NCBI GenBank assembly: GCA_029747015.1
Contig: JAKOGI010001187.1
Location: forward strand, 202,001 to 266,000
DNA: 64,000 nucleotides
Direction: 5' to 3'
DNA from: Carnegiea gigantea
Lineage: Eukaryota; Streptophyta; Magnoliopsida; Caryophyllales; Cactaceae
The position numbers and the translations under genes were made by a program. This document shows positions 23,409 through 34,794 of the stretch, piece after piece. How positions within the stretch are numbered: position 1 is the stretch's first letter; every line of letters starts with the position of its first letter. Under the pieces are notes generated by a model. That model was not told where the DNA came from, did not search any database, and saw only the letters and a list, made by a program, of their open reading frames with translations.

Positions 23409-26400
23409 TTGCTGACTCAGGGAAGGATGCTAGCATAGGCGTACTTGATGCCATTATCTTCCTCTACGGGAGTGGAGATTATGTTAGCATGTGCGCCAGC
23501 TCGACCTTGTTGTAGGATGTATATGTACGTGCTGTCAATCTAGCTGTAGAATTCATATGATGTTACAAGCTGTGGGATGGGATCTATGTCAAACATCTAT
23601 ACAATGCCTTCGTCTGTACTTACCTCTTCAATTCACAAGAGGGACCGACCATCATTCTAGGATTATAAATGCTGTTCTTCACCCTATATATGACTAAACT
23701 CCTTTACGATTGGGATTTGTGTGAGGCGATGCATTAAGGATGGAAGCATGCACCTGAGGTTGCGCAATCATTGACGGGAAACACCATCGAAGACATCCCA
23801 TGATCATACGGGGAACTATATAAAAGACTTCAAAGTTGGTTATCCATGGGAATGAACTATGTATCTTCCAACTAATAGTAGGTACATGAACATTGTTGAC
23901 CACTTAATGGAAGACCTAAATGAGGTTTGGGATGTGGTGTGCACTGAAAGAAATGATCATCACCTCATCCAACAGGAAGATTGGGCAATGGACATGAAGA
24001 TAAGAGCTGATATAGAAAAGTGGAAGCAATGGTGCGTGATTTTTTAAGTACTCAATGTCGTCTTTATCATTTGGCTGACATGGATATGGGGAATGCAATG
24101 CAGTCAATGATGGTGGCTGTTACTAACCAAGTTAGTTTTTATTTGATCATCTGTAAGGTTATTCACTGTATATGTTAGCACGTGGATGTTGTAGTAGATG
24201 TAGGTTGTGTGATTATTTTGGTTACCTATATTAGAATCAACATGTAGTGGTAGCACATCATTGTTGTCGCCCTTTTTTTATGGTAATTGACTATACTTAT
24301 AATGTTAACGACCTGTCGTAATGCACCAAATAAATACAGTGCATTTTGGTTGTTGTCGACCTTTTGGTACATCGAACTACCCTATGTATAGTATCCAGTG
24401 TGAGATATTCAATTTAGGGTTCTCATTTCCAAAAAACGTTTAATGTTATATTACATACGTTAGGTGTTAGCTGCGGTCAATGCAGTATGAACTTGCATGG
24501 TTTGATACGGTTTAGACCCATTTACAATGCACGACGTCGACAACTACTCGATCCAGAACATATTGACATTTTTAAAAAATTAAAAGAATACATAATAAAT
24601 ACTTAATATGAGAAAGTACACCATTCTGTATTATTTGTGAATGGTAAGACGCATTCAGTTGTTACTAAAGATGTTTGAAATGTAAAAATGTAAAAAGATT
24701 GGTGAGAAAGTACTATTGTTAAATTACTTCATAATAGGTTAATTTATAATCGGTTATCAGGTCAATGATGGGACTAATCATTTAGTCGAAACGGAAAAAA
24801 TCGATTAACCGACTACTTTGGTTTGGTTGTTGATGAAGTATAATTTTTGATTTGAGCATAATCTGATCATCAAAATTTACTATTTTTTAACAATTCAAAT
24901 TGATCTTTAACCTAATAACAGTTAATCTCATGTTTGGGTTGCCTCAACTGCAATTAATTGGTTCTCGACAGTCGTATTGTCTGTAATAACCACTTGCACA
25001 AAGTTTATAATCACCAAAATATTTTACATAGATTGTATAACTAATTGTATGAAAAAAACTTAATGATGGTATTTGCAAGTAAATGCTTAATAAAGGTTGA
25101 CGTGGTATGAAATTCTTGTTGATTGACTAGGCCACATTTCACTAGTTTGGCAACGTAATTGCAGTCAAATGATGTCACCATGACTGCATTTAGATGTGGC
25201 TTCTTGTCCACCACATAGGACAAGCTATGATAATGTGAAATTCGCAAGGAAAGTTAGCGCTAGTTTTGCCTTCCTACAAAATCCTAGCACATTTACCCCA
25301 ATACAAATATGAATTCTTCCAACCATCCTCTGCAATTAATAACACTAATGTGATTTCTCATATCATCAGCACACCCCAAAACCTGATGTAATTAATTTCA
25401 AGCATTGATTAAGGGTAGATGGACATAAATGGCCCTTTAAACATCTGATGCCTCTTCTCCATTCCAATCTCAACAAGTGGCACCTTTCACCAACTACCAA
25501 ATTTGGAATGCTATTGTCATATTCTATGAATGTGGTGTGTCAGCTTACTTTGTTGATTGACCTTGATGCGCCTAACATGCGCTAATCGGTTTGTGGTGAG
25601 CTATACCAGGGTAAACTATTATACCTTCCAATTGTACATATATTAATCTTGCAAATTAGGTCTCAGCATACGCTTTATGTACAAAAGAGGTGTAACCACA
25701 CTGAGTGGTTCAAGCATAGCTGCACAACAAAGACAATTATAACATGTAAGTTACAAGCATCTATTAATAAAGTGAAGGAAAACTTGATGGAGAAGGGACT
25801 CAAAGTTCGAGGTTCCCAGGAATACAATATAAAGTTGAGTTCCAAGCTCCCCTATGCTAAATGGCATACGAAAGCATGGATGATTACGAGTGCTATTACA
25901 TTGATCATGCTGTTGATGGTGTTGGCTTCAGTTACTACCTGAATATGGGGGGGACTAGTTTTTTTTGGGTGTTTTGGCCTTCCTATATCATATGCTCCTG
26001 TATGTTGTGAAAGACACATATATGTATTGGTGGTGTATTATCTTGGGTATCTTCATAGGGAACCAAACATATGCATATATATAATGTTATCTTCCTACAT
26101 GAAAAGTAAGAAAATAACGTTGCTTACGTCTAACATGTCAATCTAAGACTAAAAATATTATAGAAATGTCCAGTGTTACTGTGTACTGTCACTTTAAAAT
26201 GTGAGGTGGGAAGGGAGGCCTTCTATATATTAGTATAGCGCACTGAATATAAGTAACTGCTAACCTAGAACCATCGAAATTCCTAGATGTGCTATCCACG
26301 GATTTATATCAACAACGAAAGATATGTGTATTTGTTTCTATAGCTCTATATGAATATGTTTAGCTGATCCGATCATAATTTTCTATAATATCGTAAATTT

Positions 26401-26509
26401 ACATGGTTTACCGTCCTACTTTAGTCTGCTTACATAGTTTGCATGGGTCAAATTCTGGGTACACTTGTTCCAATAACTACACTACCACATTCTAATACTC
26501 AACTAACAG

Positions 26510-26584
<75 letters not shown>

Positions 26585-27009
26585 TGCAAGTGTACGTACA
26601 TTTGTGTCATTTACTTAACCAACACAACCACATCATACTCTACTTGCAGTGGTATACGTGGGTACAACTATGGGTAAGCGTATGTCAGTGACCTCATAAA
26701 GTACTATAATATGACATTCCACCTACATTGGTATACAAGAGTCCAACTCTTAGGAGGCATGTGTCAGTAACATCTTCAAGTACCACATTGTGAAACATGT
26801 TCTACACCGGTACACTTAGCAGCAATTCTTATTAAACTGCCATAAGTTTCAAATTTGAGTTACTACACCATATGTACAAGTTGAACACGGGACAACTAAG
26901 ATGGAAAACCCCTAAAATTAAATACATATATATGCAAATATGGTCCCATCAAATTATTCAAAGAACCTACGCTATTTATGGTGGCAATTATGTCAATGAC
27001 ATCGATAAA
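23409..27009. other. Unassigned AT-rich region
   Basis: Short open frames only (for example 23859-24047 plus, 25649-25942 plus), none recognised. It holds the (TA)35 tract at 26511-26580. If the MULE and ULP1-like relics belong to one element, this is its middle. Confidence 0.3.
26511..26580. repeat. (TA)35 microsatellite
   Basis: Uninterrupted TA dinucleotide repeat of 70 bp followed by TGCATGC. The open frame across it (Ile-Tyr repeats) is an artefact. Confidence 0.98.
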
Positions 27010-28030
27010 TTCCCTCTTCTTCCCGTGGGGATGTCCGCCAAGCATTTATCTCACAACTGCCGAATATCCTTTTGCTTGAAGCACATCTTGTTGACACTAA
27101 AGGCAAGTACATCCATGAAGATCATCATGAACACACCACAATCATTACCATTGCATGGTGCAAAATGTAGTTAGTTATGTTTATCCATTTACGCAGTACA
27201 ATACTAGATAATTTGTAATATTGTGTCAATGCCACTAATATGTATTAGTGAGGATAATTAACTTTAGTAACCTCCCAACTCAAAATGTTCGTGTACGTTT
27301 CAATCTTCATGAGTGAGAGGCTAGCAACAAATTTCTACACATTAAACATGCAATGTTATCTTACACATCGGATGCGATGAAATAGTGAAGGTTGCGTGGG
27401 AAGAGCTTAATTGCACGCTAGACTAGCTTGGTTCTTGTTTGCCATTTGATTTGCCTGTTAGTAATGAATCGTACAAACACATACATCTCTATCCCAAATC
27501 AATTTGCAACAGTAGCCAGTGCTTAGCATGTTCGTCAAATAGCTGTAGTAGCACCTGCGACGTTGGTGATTGCTAGCACCTCATCTAATCATGTATTTGA
27601 CATGGATATTCATGATGACAAGGAACAAGGCACAAACCTATGACACACGATCAGACATATGTTTGCGTAACACAGTTAGCAGAATGTACCCGATCACCAC
27701 TACTTTGGCATGAGTCTGGCCTACATGCATGAATGTCAAAAACAAAAATCATTAAATCATCAATAGTTATAGACGTAACAAACACTACAAGTCATTAAAT
27801 TATCACGGACCAACTCATGTGTCTTCACAAATATTAATGTCCGACATCATTTAGGATACATAGACTGCCGTTCATGGAGGAGGGAACTATAATAGTCAAT
27901 GGTAAATCCATTTATGCAGCAGTCAAATGATTTGTCTCCAAGACCATTTTTGGGCACAACGTTCACCAACCCTTTTACATCAACAACACAAATGTGTTGC
28001 ACGCCACCTTCATTTAGGTCCATAACCATG
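27010..28030 (-). pseudogene. ULP1-like (C48) cysteine protease domain, decayed
   Basis: Three separated pieces on the minus strand, in order. 28029-27847 reads INGFTIDYYSSLLHERQSMY, like the opening helix of plant ULP-like protease domains. About 27560-27440 reads EHAKHWLLLQIDLG (catalytic His in the HW pair at 27516-27521), a stop, then RCMCLYDSLLTG with the catalytic Asp (27465-27473). About 27170-27010 reads NGNDCGVFMMIFMDVLAF with the catalytic Cys codon at 27138-27140, then RQL-stop-DKCLADI. His, Asp and Cys are all recognisable, but the Gln usually a few residues before the Cys is not seen and at least two in-frame stops occur. ULP1 family proteases process SUMO; plant transposons, notably Mutator-type Kaonashi elements, carry ULP-like genes. 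Confidence 0.72.
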
Positions 28031-28067
28031 CAATAATCAGTTGTTAATGAAGGAATTTAACACGTTG

Positions 28068-28349
28068 TGTAATGCTCGGAACCCCTCCCGGGTCACAGAC
28101 AATTGCAAGGAACGACTTCAAAGATCATCGACTGGCCCCACAAATCACCACAAGCCTTTCTGGCGTGCTTCATCCTTGCTCATACGCTACTTGAAAAACT
28201 TTCCAGGAGGTCACCCATCCTAAAATTGCTCCCCAGCAAGCACACTTAACTATGGAGTTCTTAACAATGGGCCTTTCGAAAAGAAATGTGCACCTTTGGT
28301 AATATAAGTAGTCACTTCGATCCTTTTAAGGCACACTCGGGATGTTACA
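28068..28349 (-). repeat. Cassandra 3' LTR
   Basis: Starts TGTAATG and ends TGTTACA on the plus strand, so both ends carry the inverted TGTAA/TTACA termini. It is the downstream LTR relative to minus-strand transcription. Confidence 0.93.
28192..28263 (-). promoter_or_regulatory. 5S rRNA-like internal Pol III promoter region in Cassandra 3' LTR
   Basis: Read on the minus strand: AGAACTCCATAGTTAAGTGT (A-box region), an intermediate GGATG, and GGTGACCTCCTGGAAAG (C-box region), which parallel the 3' two-thirds of plant 5S rRNA. Confidence 0.75.
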
Positions 28350-28520
28350 ATCACCCCCACTTGAAGCGCATAGCATCCTTGTTGTGCCTCACTAACCAAC
28401 CGACTTACAAGTCCTCTTGACCGGTGGTCCACACCCAGTATCTTTTCCCCGCTAGGTGACTGCCCATGGGCTCTCCATCCACTGGTACAGCTCACGATCG
28501 TGAGTCGGCTCTGATACCAT
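28350..28520 (-). other. Cassandra internal domain
   Basis: 171 bp with the primer-binding site at the right and the purine tract at the left; no open reading frame, as expected for a TRIM. Confidence 0.9.
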
Positions 28521-28802
28521 CTGTAATGCCCCGAACCCCTCCCGGGTCACGGACAATTACCAGGATGACTTCAAGGATCGTCGACTGGCCCCACAAATCA
28601 CAATAAGCCTTTTTGACATACTTCATCCTCGCTCACGAGCTGTCTGAAAAACTTTCTAGGAGGTCACCTATCCTAAGATTGCTCCCCAGCAAGCACCCTT
28701 AACTGTGGAGTTCTTAAGTGTGGGCTTCCTAAAAAGAAAGGTGCACTTTTGGTGATATAAGCAGTCACTTCGATCTTTTTAAGCCACACTCGGGGTGTTA
28801 CA
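28521..28802 (-). repeat. Cassandra 5' LTR
   Basis: Full 282-bp LTR next to the primer-binding site. Its 5S-like block lies at 28646-28716. Confidence 0.93.
28646..28716 (-). promoter_or_regulatory. 5S rRNA-like internal Pol III promoter region in Cassandra 5' LTR
   Basis: Minus-strand order: AGAACTCCACAGTTAAGGGT, GGATAGGTGACCTCCTAGAAAG. The GGATG element is changed to GGATA here, so promoter strength is uncertain. Confidence 0.7.
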
Positions 28803-31800
28803 CGTTGAATGTTTATGGCGGGGATGGTGTTTAGGGAAAAATAGAATAGTTAGAATACTAGATGACGCTCACCATTCCGATGATTTCTTAAAGGACTTAC
28901 ACCATTTGCAGGCATCACTGAATAACTTCTCCTCACCCTCAGACAACTTCAATAACAAGTAGTTCCGCATAGCCTGCGAAGCACAAGTCGGAACCAATGT
29001 ACAATGTTACATGTTGGATATCAAAATTAATTATTTGCTACAGTTAACAAGTGACATAGTTCTACGCCTTACCCACTCCTCGAAGCCGGTCTTCGGGGGG
29101 ATGCAATAATTGTAGCTGCATGACTAGGTTTGCATGTAGTGTCCTCTTCTGGAGTGCAAACCCATCCTAGAATGGGTTTCGGGGTCATATCTTCTTCGAC
29201 ATCAACATGTTGCATCGAATAATGGGCAACCACTAGACACAAGCATTGCCACGGGCTGATGTTGAATTACCAACAGAAATTTGTGAATGTTAATGTGAAT
29301 CAATGCCATTAATTTATGCCCTCAATATACTGGCCTACACATACCTAGGTTGACGGTGGTAACAATGGAGCATATGAACACACATAGACTAAATATGGTA
29401 CATTACCTCATAACAACCTTTAACTAAATTATATGCACAAAGAACTCTGCTTGGTCTCAAGTCGGCAAGCAAAACAAAAAAAAAGAAAAATTCATGCTAC
29501 AACTGTAATGATCAAAATTACAACCACCAATAGCTGTCATATTAGGAAGTCATACATGTATACATGAATATTACATCACACAGTGTGCTTATTTTATCAA
29601 CAACGCTCCCTTCTTCATACGATGTACCCATTAATTTAGCTAACGTTGTTGGAGGGTTATCATTGTGATTAGTTTTGCCACTACTATAACTGATATCTCC
29701 AGCTTGCATAACATACATTGGTAGACAGTAAGATTGCGTAATATAAACTTCAAAATAAATTCTACTTCTAACTGCCTAGGTGAAACTTATCGTTTCGGAG
29801 CAACTACCGATAATAGGGATACATGCGGTGTCACCCACGTGTCTGTTCTTGGAATGTCAGCTGATACACTACCAACTTCACCGACATTAGGGGGCCGACG
29901 GATCATTCTCATTTACACCCTACATATCAATTCATCAATGAAATCACATCTTCTACGACAACATCATATTAGTTAATATGGACATTCTCATAACATCACA
30001 AATGAATAGCAGAAGTGTTGGCAAACCTGTGCTACTGTTATGGTTTTTCCTTCCCTGGTGGATACCAAAGTTTCTTCAAGAACATCATCTGTAGCTGCTA
30101 CAACCCCATCTCCACCCTATACATCATGCATTGAATTCAATTCATTGGTACACTGTGAAGAAGTTAGTCAGATCGTAAACTGGAATATAAGAAATAATGA
30201 TCGTCAACAACTAACCTAATCATGGTGGACCATCTTAATGAAGAACCAACCTTATGAGGGGCACATCATATCAATTTATACCATAGTGAGGGTGTGGGAG
30301 GACAGATGCCGGGAACCACACTCTCCAGTTCAACAGCTTCTGGCCCACCCTACAAAGAACGTACATGAAGCTTCTCAAAATATCCCCAATTGATGGATAC
30401 ACAAATGTGAAGGTGTGACACATTCCCTCGAAAATTGTAACATAATGCACTCATCACTGCATTTTAAGTATATGTTATTTGGATTACCTAATAGAGGTTA
30501 TTGTCCAATTGGATGGGACTCACATGGACAACATCCTCAACCATGTTCTCATCATCAGTACTCCTCATCATTGACCCGCCAACATGAACTTCATCTGTTG
30601 AAGTCCCACCTTCAGCCCCTCCTTATAGAATGACCCAAATGTCATAAGACAATGCACCATAATAAATGTCATTTGAATCCACTTGTAGCCGATAAAAATA
30701 ATTTAACAAACCATAAGTTTGTCAACTAGCGGTCAAGTTCATGAAAAAAGGGCCTCATTTAGGAGTAGTACGTGATGTAATATGAAAATAAATTATAATT
30801 CCTAGTGGAGATATTATTCTAAATACTACGTAACATAATGTACTAACATGCGCAATGATTGGTCCTTATTTATATGAACTTGCATCCACACTTCATGCAT
30901 TCTGTTCTTGTTTTGATGTGACTGTGGGAGTTGGAGTGGAGGAGTCCTTTGGCTCTTCTTTCACACTTTCCTGTCCTCCCTATATAACATAACAAAAAAC
31001 AATGGCAACCAGTCATGGCATCTTTTTGCAAGATTAATGAGTATGCACCAAAGTGGAGTACAGGGTTAACTAACCTAATCAATCCACCTCTATACATCGG
31101 GGACACTTACCTCCCCAGTATCTATGCAGGATTTAGCCTCTTCACCAACCAATATGCTTCTACCTACGGGAATACCATGCTATTTAATTGCACCTTCTTC
31201 TCCTTCCCACATTGAAACCAAGAGGTCAAATTTATTGTCCCTCTAGTATGTTATCCAGTAAGTTATATTTAGCGAAGACCAACAACTACTACAAAATGCT
31301 GCATCATATATTAAAATGGTTCTGACCAACATCTGGGTCTCTATACCACACTAATGGGACTTCATTATAAGCTTACCTCAACAAGGTAGGTCTGGACATT
31401 GGGCACAGTTGAATCTATTGAAAGAATGACGCTTTCATCCTATTCAATAGCTAAGAGGGTCCTAGCGGTGGTGTCCTTGCCCCTTCCATTTCTAACAACT
31501 TCCTCTCTCTATAAAACTTAAATGTATGTAAAAGAAGATCTTTATTGAATATTCTACAATAGTTGTCTACCATTGACTTCTTTAAGGCAAGGGGTTGACA
31601 GATTATAACAATGCAAATGTGATACAACTAAAGCATGTCTACCACAACAAAATCGTATTGCTTTTAAGCTAAACTGTCCATTTAGTCACTGCTACTTCGT
31701 TCATCACCAAACTTTGAGTTCTGGTAAACATTAACATAAAATAAACTATTCTTAACATATAGGAATGTATTCCGAGGGAAGGGGAACCCAGAAATAAAGG

Positions 31801-34259
31801 TTTAATTTGTTTACCATTAAGCTCAGTCATAACAACCACTGCAAATGCACAATGCAATTTAGGTTAACTATTCACTAACACCAAAATTAACAGCTAAGGT
31901 TATACCAATGTCTATTTGAAGGGAAGTTGTTAGCAGAATCAAATGATGCCCTTATATACCATATAACTTAATTATGTGTACCACGGTCAACATAGATTGT
32001 TGTTTAGTTAAACTACTAAATCAATAACTATTTATTCCTAACATTTAATTGTAATAAATCATTGACATCAGCAAGCAGTTCATAATACAAGATAATATTT
32101 TTCAACGGAAGGAATTATCACAAACAAAGGTTGCAATTGTTTACCATACAACTCGATCATGTCAATTGCGATAAACACAATATACAACACTACTACATCG
32201 CTCACTCAAAGCAAGATCAACATCAAGTAATTGTTTAAAGGGTAGGGGTTATCAAAATGTAGATTTACAGTTGTTTACCTATTAAACGACTGATGTTAAC
32301 CACGGTAAATACAGATTATAATGTAGGTAGCCTACTAAAGCAGTAAATGTTTATAACAACCTTCAATGATATCAGATCACTAATTTCAATAACCTTTTGA
32401 TAAAGTAACATTATATTTTCCAAAGGGGTCACCATAAATAAAGAATTGAATTGTTTACCATACAAATAACTCATTTCAGCCATGGCAAGCAAAGTATGCA
32501 GTTTAGGTGAACTTATCAGTAACACGACTCCTATATGCAAGCTCAAGAACTGGATGAACCCCTCTGTAGTTGCAAATGAAGCCCCCCAAACCCAAAGCTC
32601 GTGTAATATGTATGGGAAAAACCCTCATATGTTGTACTTCATAGCCTTGTGTAGCTATTAATGTACACAGACATTGCATAATTATTTGTATTGATACATG
32701 AAGACTAAACCATCATCATTACAGTTTAGTTTCATTGAACATAGCATACTGACATTGAGGGTACAAGGCATTGCCTCCTTAGATGGAACGACATCCTTAA
32801 CTGGGATTCCCCCTGTGCGAGATCCCTCCTCTAATGATGTGGCGACATCGCCCACCATGGTTGCACCCTTGTAGAAGTCTGCTAACACTGTCTTCTCCCT
32901 ACACATATTTCACATATGTACTGTTCATTACACTTAATACATTTAAGTGATCGATTATCCATTCACGTAACACACATATTGGGTTTCTGAAATATACCTT
33001 GTTTGATGGTACTGGACCCGGATATGGACCACCACATTCTTTAACAAGCTGACCACCATCTCCAAGCTTCACTAATCCGCCTACATTGCTTTTAGTCCCA
33101 GCTAGTTGCTTTGAAGATACACTAAAGTGTTTCTTCGTCTGCTTGTAAGAAGTGTACACGTTAGTGCATTTGTGTTTATCTAAGGGAACTACTTGTTCAG
33201 GGTGTAGGTAGGGAAAGGATTGCATTGCAGAAGGGTTGTGCTACCAAGAAAGTGTCCTCACCCTCTTGGCTATTGGTGAATCAGTTGCTTCATCATAGCG
33301 GCTGTCTAACTTGTAGTGTGATATGGATGACAAAGGTCGTTGGTTAGCACGTGATGCAAAACCCATATCTTCACTAGCCTCCCCTCCTAAAAATATGTCA
33401 TCCTCTGTCGGGTCTGATTAAATATTTGACAGTGGCTCACTTTTAGCAACTACCCAAGTTTCGAGCACATTCTTAGTGCATGGCAGCCTAGGAGAAAAGG
33501 GCCCTATTTGTAGCTCTGCCTTACGATAACCCATTACAATAACGGTTCCTTCTACAGGAACCTCCTTTAATTCCCCAGCCTTTGTTGTGGTCCCAAATCG
33601 TTCTATCTCAAAATACCGTAGTTTATCCTCCACCATGCCCTTCTGTACAAGTACTACCTTCAACTATTCTAACTCCTTCATAGCAGCATGGACTTCTTTC
33701 TCCTTCTGTAGTGTCTCCCTTACCCATCTTAGGCATTCCTCTATGCTGATCACACCCTACAACAAAGATCGAAACACATAAAACCATCAACACACATATA
33801 ACCAGGTGCAACACGAAAATAGACATAAAACCATCATACGTAACTATTTCACTTACACTACACTATTTATGTATCATACTTTCAAACCCAAGTATGGGAC
33901 ATACCAGCGCATCCTCAACATAGGCAATGTACTTGTTTGTTTCAAGAAAGCCTTCACAACGGTTACATTTTTCTCCACATTCTGAATTTCAATCACTGGG
34001 TTTATCTGTAAAATTGTTCATCAAACATATTAAACTGAATGAACACAGCATCATTTTTTGACAATTAATTACATGAAAATGTTCCCACCTAGTTGTCCTT
34101 AATCTTACCAACCACAAGCTTTGTATCATATTTGTTACCTTTATAGGTTACCTAACTGCTCAATCTTGGCAACCTCTTCTTATCTGCAAAGACATATATA
34201 TTGGTGTTTTCATAAAATCACACCATTGTATAATAGTTATTGTCAGATTTAATTAATAG
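28803..34259 (-). other. Probable exon and intron remnants between the ULP1-like and 34.3-34.8 kb segments
   Basis: Short minus-strand frames look exon-like but resemble no named domain. Examples are 28890-28985 (RNYLLLKLSEGEEKLFSDAC), about 29080-29170 (CTPEEDTTCKPSHAATIIAS, followed by a GTAAGG donor), 32899-33225 and 33418-33663. They may be the middle of one multi-exon gene running from 34.8 to 27.0 kb. This is inference from orientation and order only. The tandem array at 31650-32540 lies within. Confidence 0.35.
31650..32540. repeat. Five diverged tandem units of about 130-180 bp
   Basis: A shared block, AATTGTTTACCATACAA and then a TCATxxxAACCACxGxAAA motif, recurs near 31809, 31962, 32139, 32272 and 32452. 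Each unit is preceded by a GGGAAGG/AAAGGGG stretch and followed by CTACTAAAxCAxTAA-type sequence. On the minus strand several units read as a similar short peptide (GKQFNSLFMVTPLENI, GKQIKPLFLGSPSLGI, GKQLQPLFVIIPSVEK), which suggests a repeated exon or exon-intron unit. Confidence 0.65.
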
Positions 34260-34794
34260 CATATCTCATATCAATGTATTACATCACCTCTTTTGGATTA
34301 ATTAATATGATACCTGTAACATCATTGCGAACCCATTTATTTACAAGTGTTTCACGGTCTGCATCTTCTCCTAGGTTTCTACAATTACCTCCACCAAAAA
34401 ACTTCCACATTGTTTGTGGCTTAAAGTAAGGCTGACATATATTTCCTATAAATGTGCATGTCTTTGTGTACTGTCCTTTGCCTGTGCCTTTCCCGAGACA
34501 TAGCTCCGTCATTACTTCTTTTAACACTTTTGCCACCTCACTGTACCCTCACTATGCTCTAATACAACATGCTTCCTACTGGTAGGGAGTCCCGTCACTA
34601 ACACCACATCAAAATAGGAGAAGGGTACCTGTCTTTGCCCTAGCTTGAAGCACTTTGTTTTTGGGTTCCAAGCTTCCATGAGGGCTAGCACCATGTGTCG
34701 GTCCCTTCCAAAAGTTTTGTACTCTAACACAGACTCCACACACTTCCCCTAATAGCTTGCTTGTGGATGTCTGACAACTAATCATTAAGTGCAC
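34260..34794 (-). pseudogene. Plant-mobile-domain/ULP-associated N-terminal segment, decayed
   Basis: The frame at 34739-34521 reads MVLALMEAWNPKTKCFKLGQ, then RQVPFSYFDVVLVTGLPTSR. This resembles the beginning of plant mobile domain or ULP-associated proteins (ALxxxWxxxTxxFxxGxxxxPxxxxDVxLxxGLP). A frame change near 34525 joins it to 34536-34279 (CTFIGNICQPYFKPQTMWKF). It lies upstream of the ULP1-like relic on the same strand. Such domains are shared between transposons and domesticated genes. The family call is tentative; there is no complete open frame. Confidence 0.42.

Larger units (their letters stand above)
28068..28802 (-). mobile_element. Complete Cassandra TRIM retrotransposon
   Basis: Two 282-bp LTRs (28068-28349 and 28521-28802) flank a 171-bp internal domain. 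Read on the minus strand: 5' LTR, GA, primer site TGGTATCAGAGCC (28506-28518), no coding, then a purine tract AAGTGGGGGTGAT against the 3' LTR. The 5-bp target duplication CGTTG is perfect (28063-28067 and 28803-28807). Both LTRs contain the 5S-like block. By hand count the LTRs differ at about 40 of 282 sites, mostly transitions, so this is an old insertion. It lies just upstream of the ULP1-like exon. Confidence 0.96.

Noticed and set aside
26443..26691. 82-residue open frame with Ile-Tyr repeats
   Set aside because: Translation of the (TA)35 microsatellite.
28646..28716. Possible 5S rRNA gene
   Set aside because: Only part of 5S is present, it lies inside an LTR next to a primer-binding site, and it recurs in every Cassandra LTR of the window.
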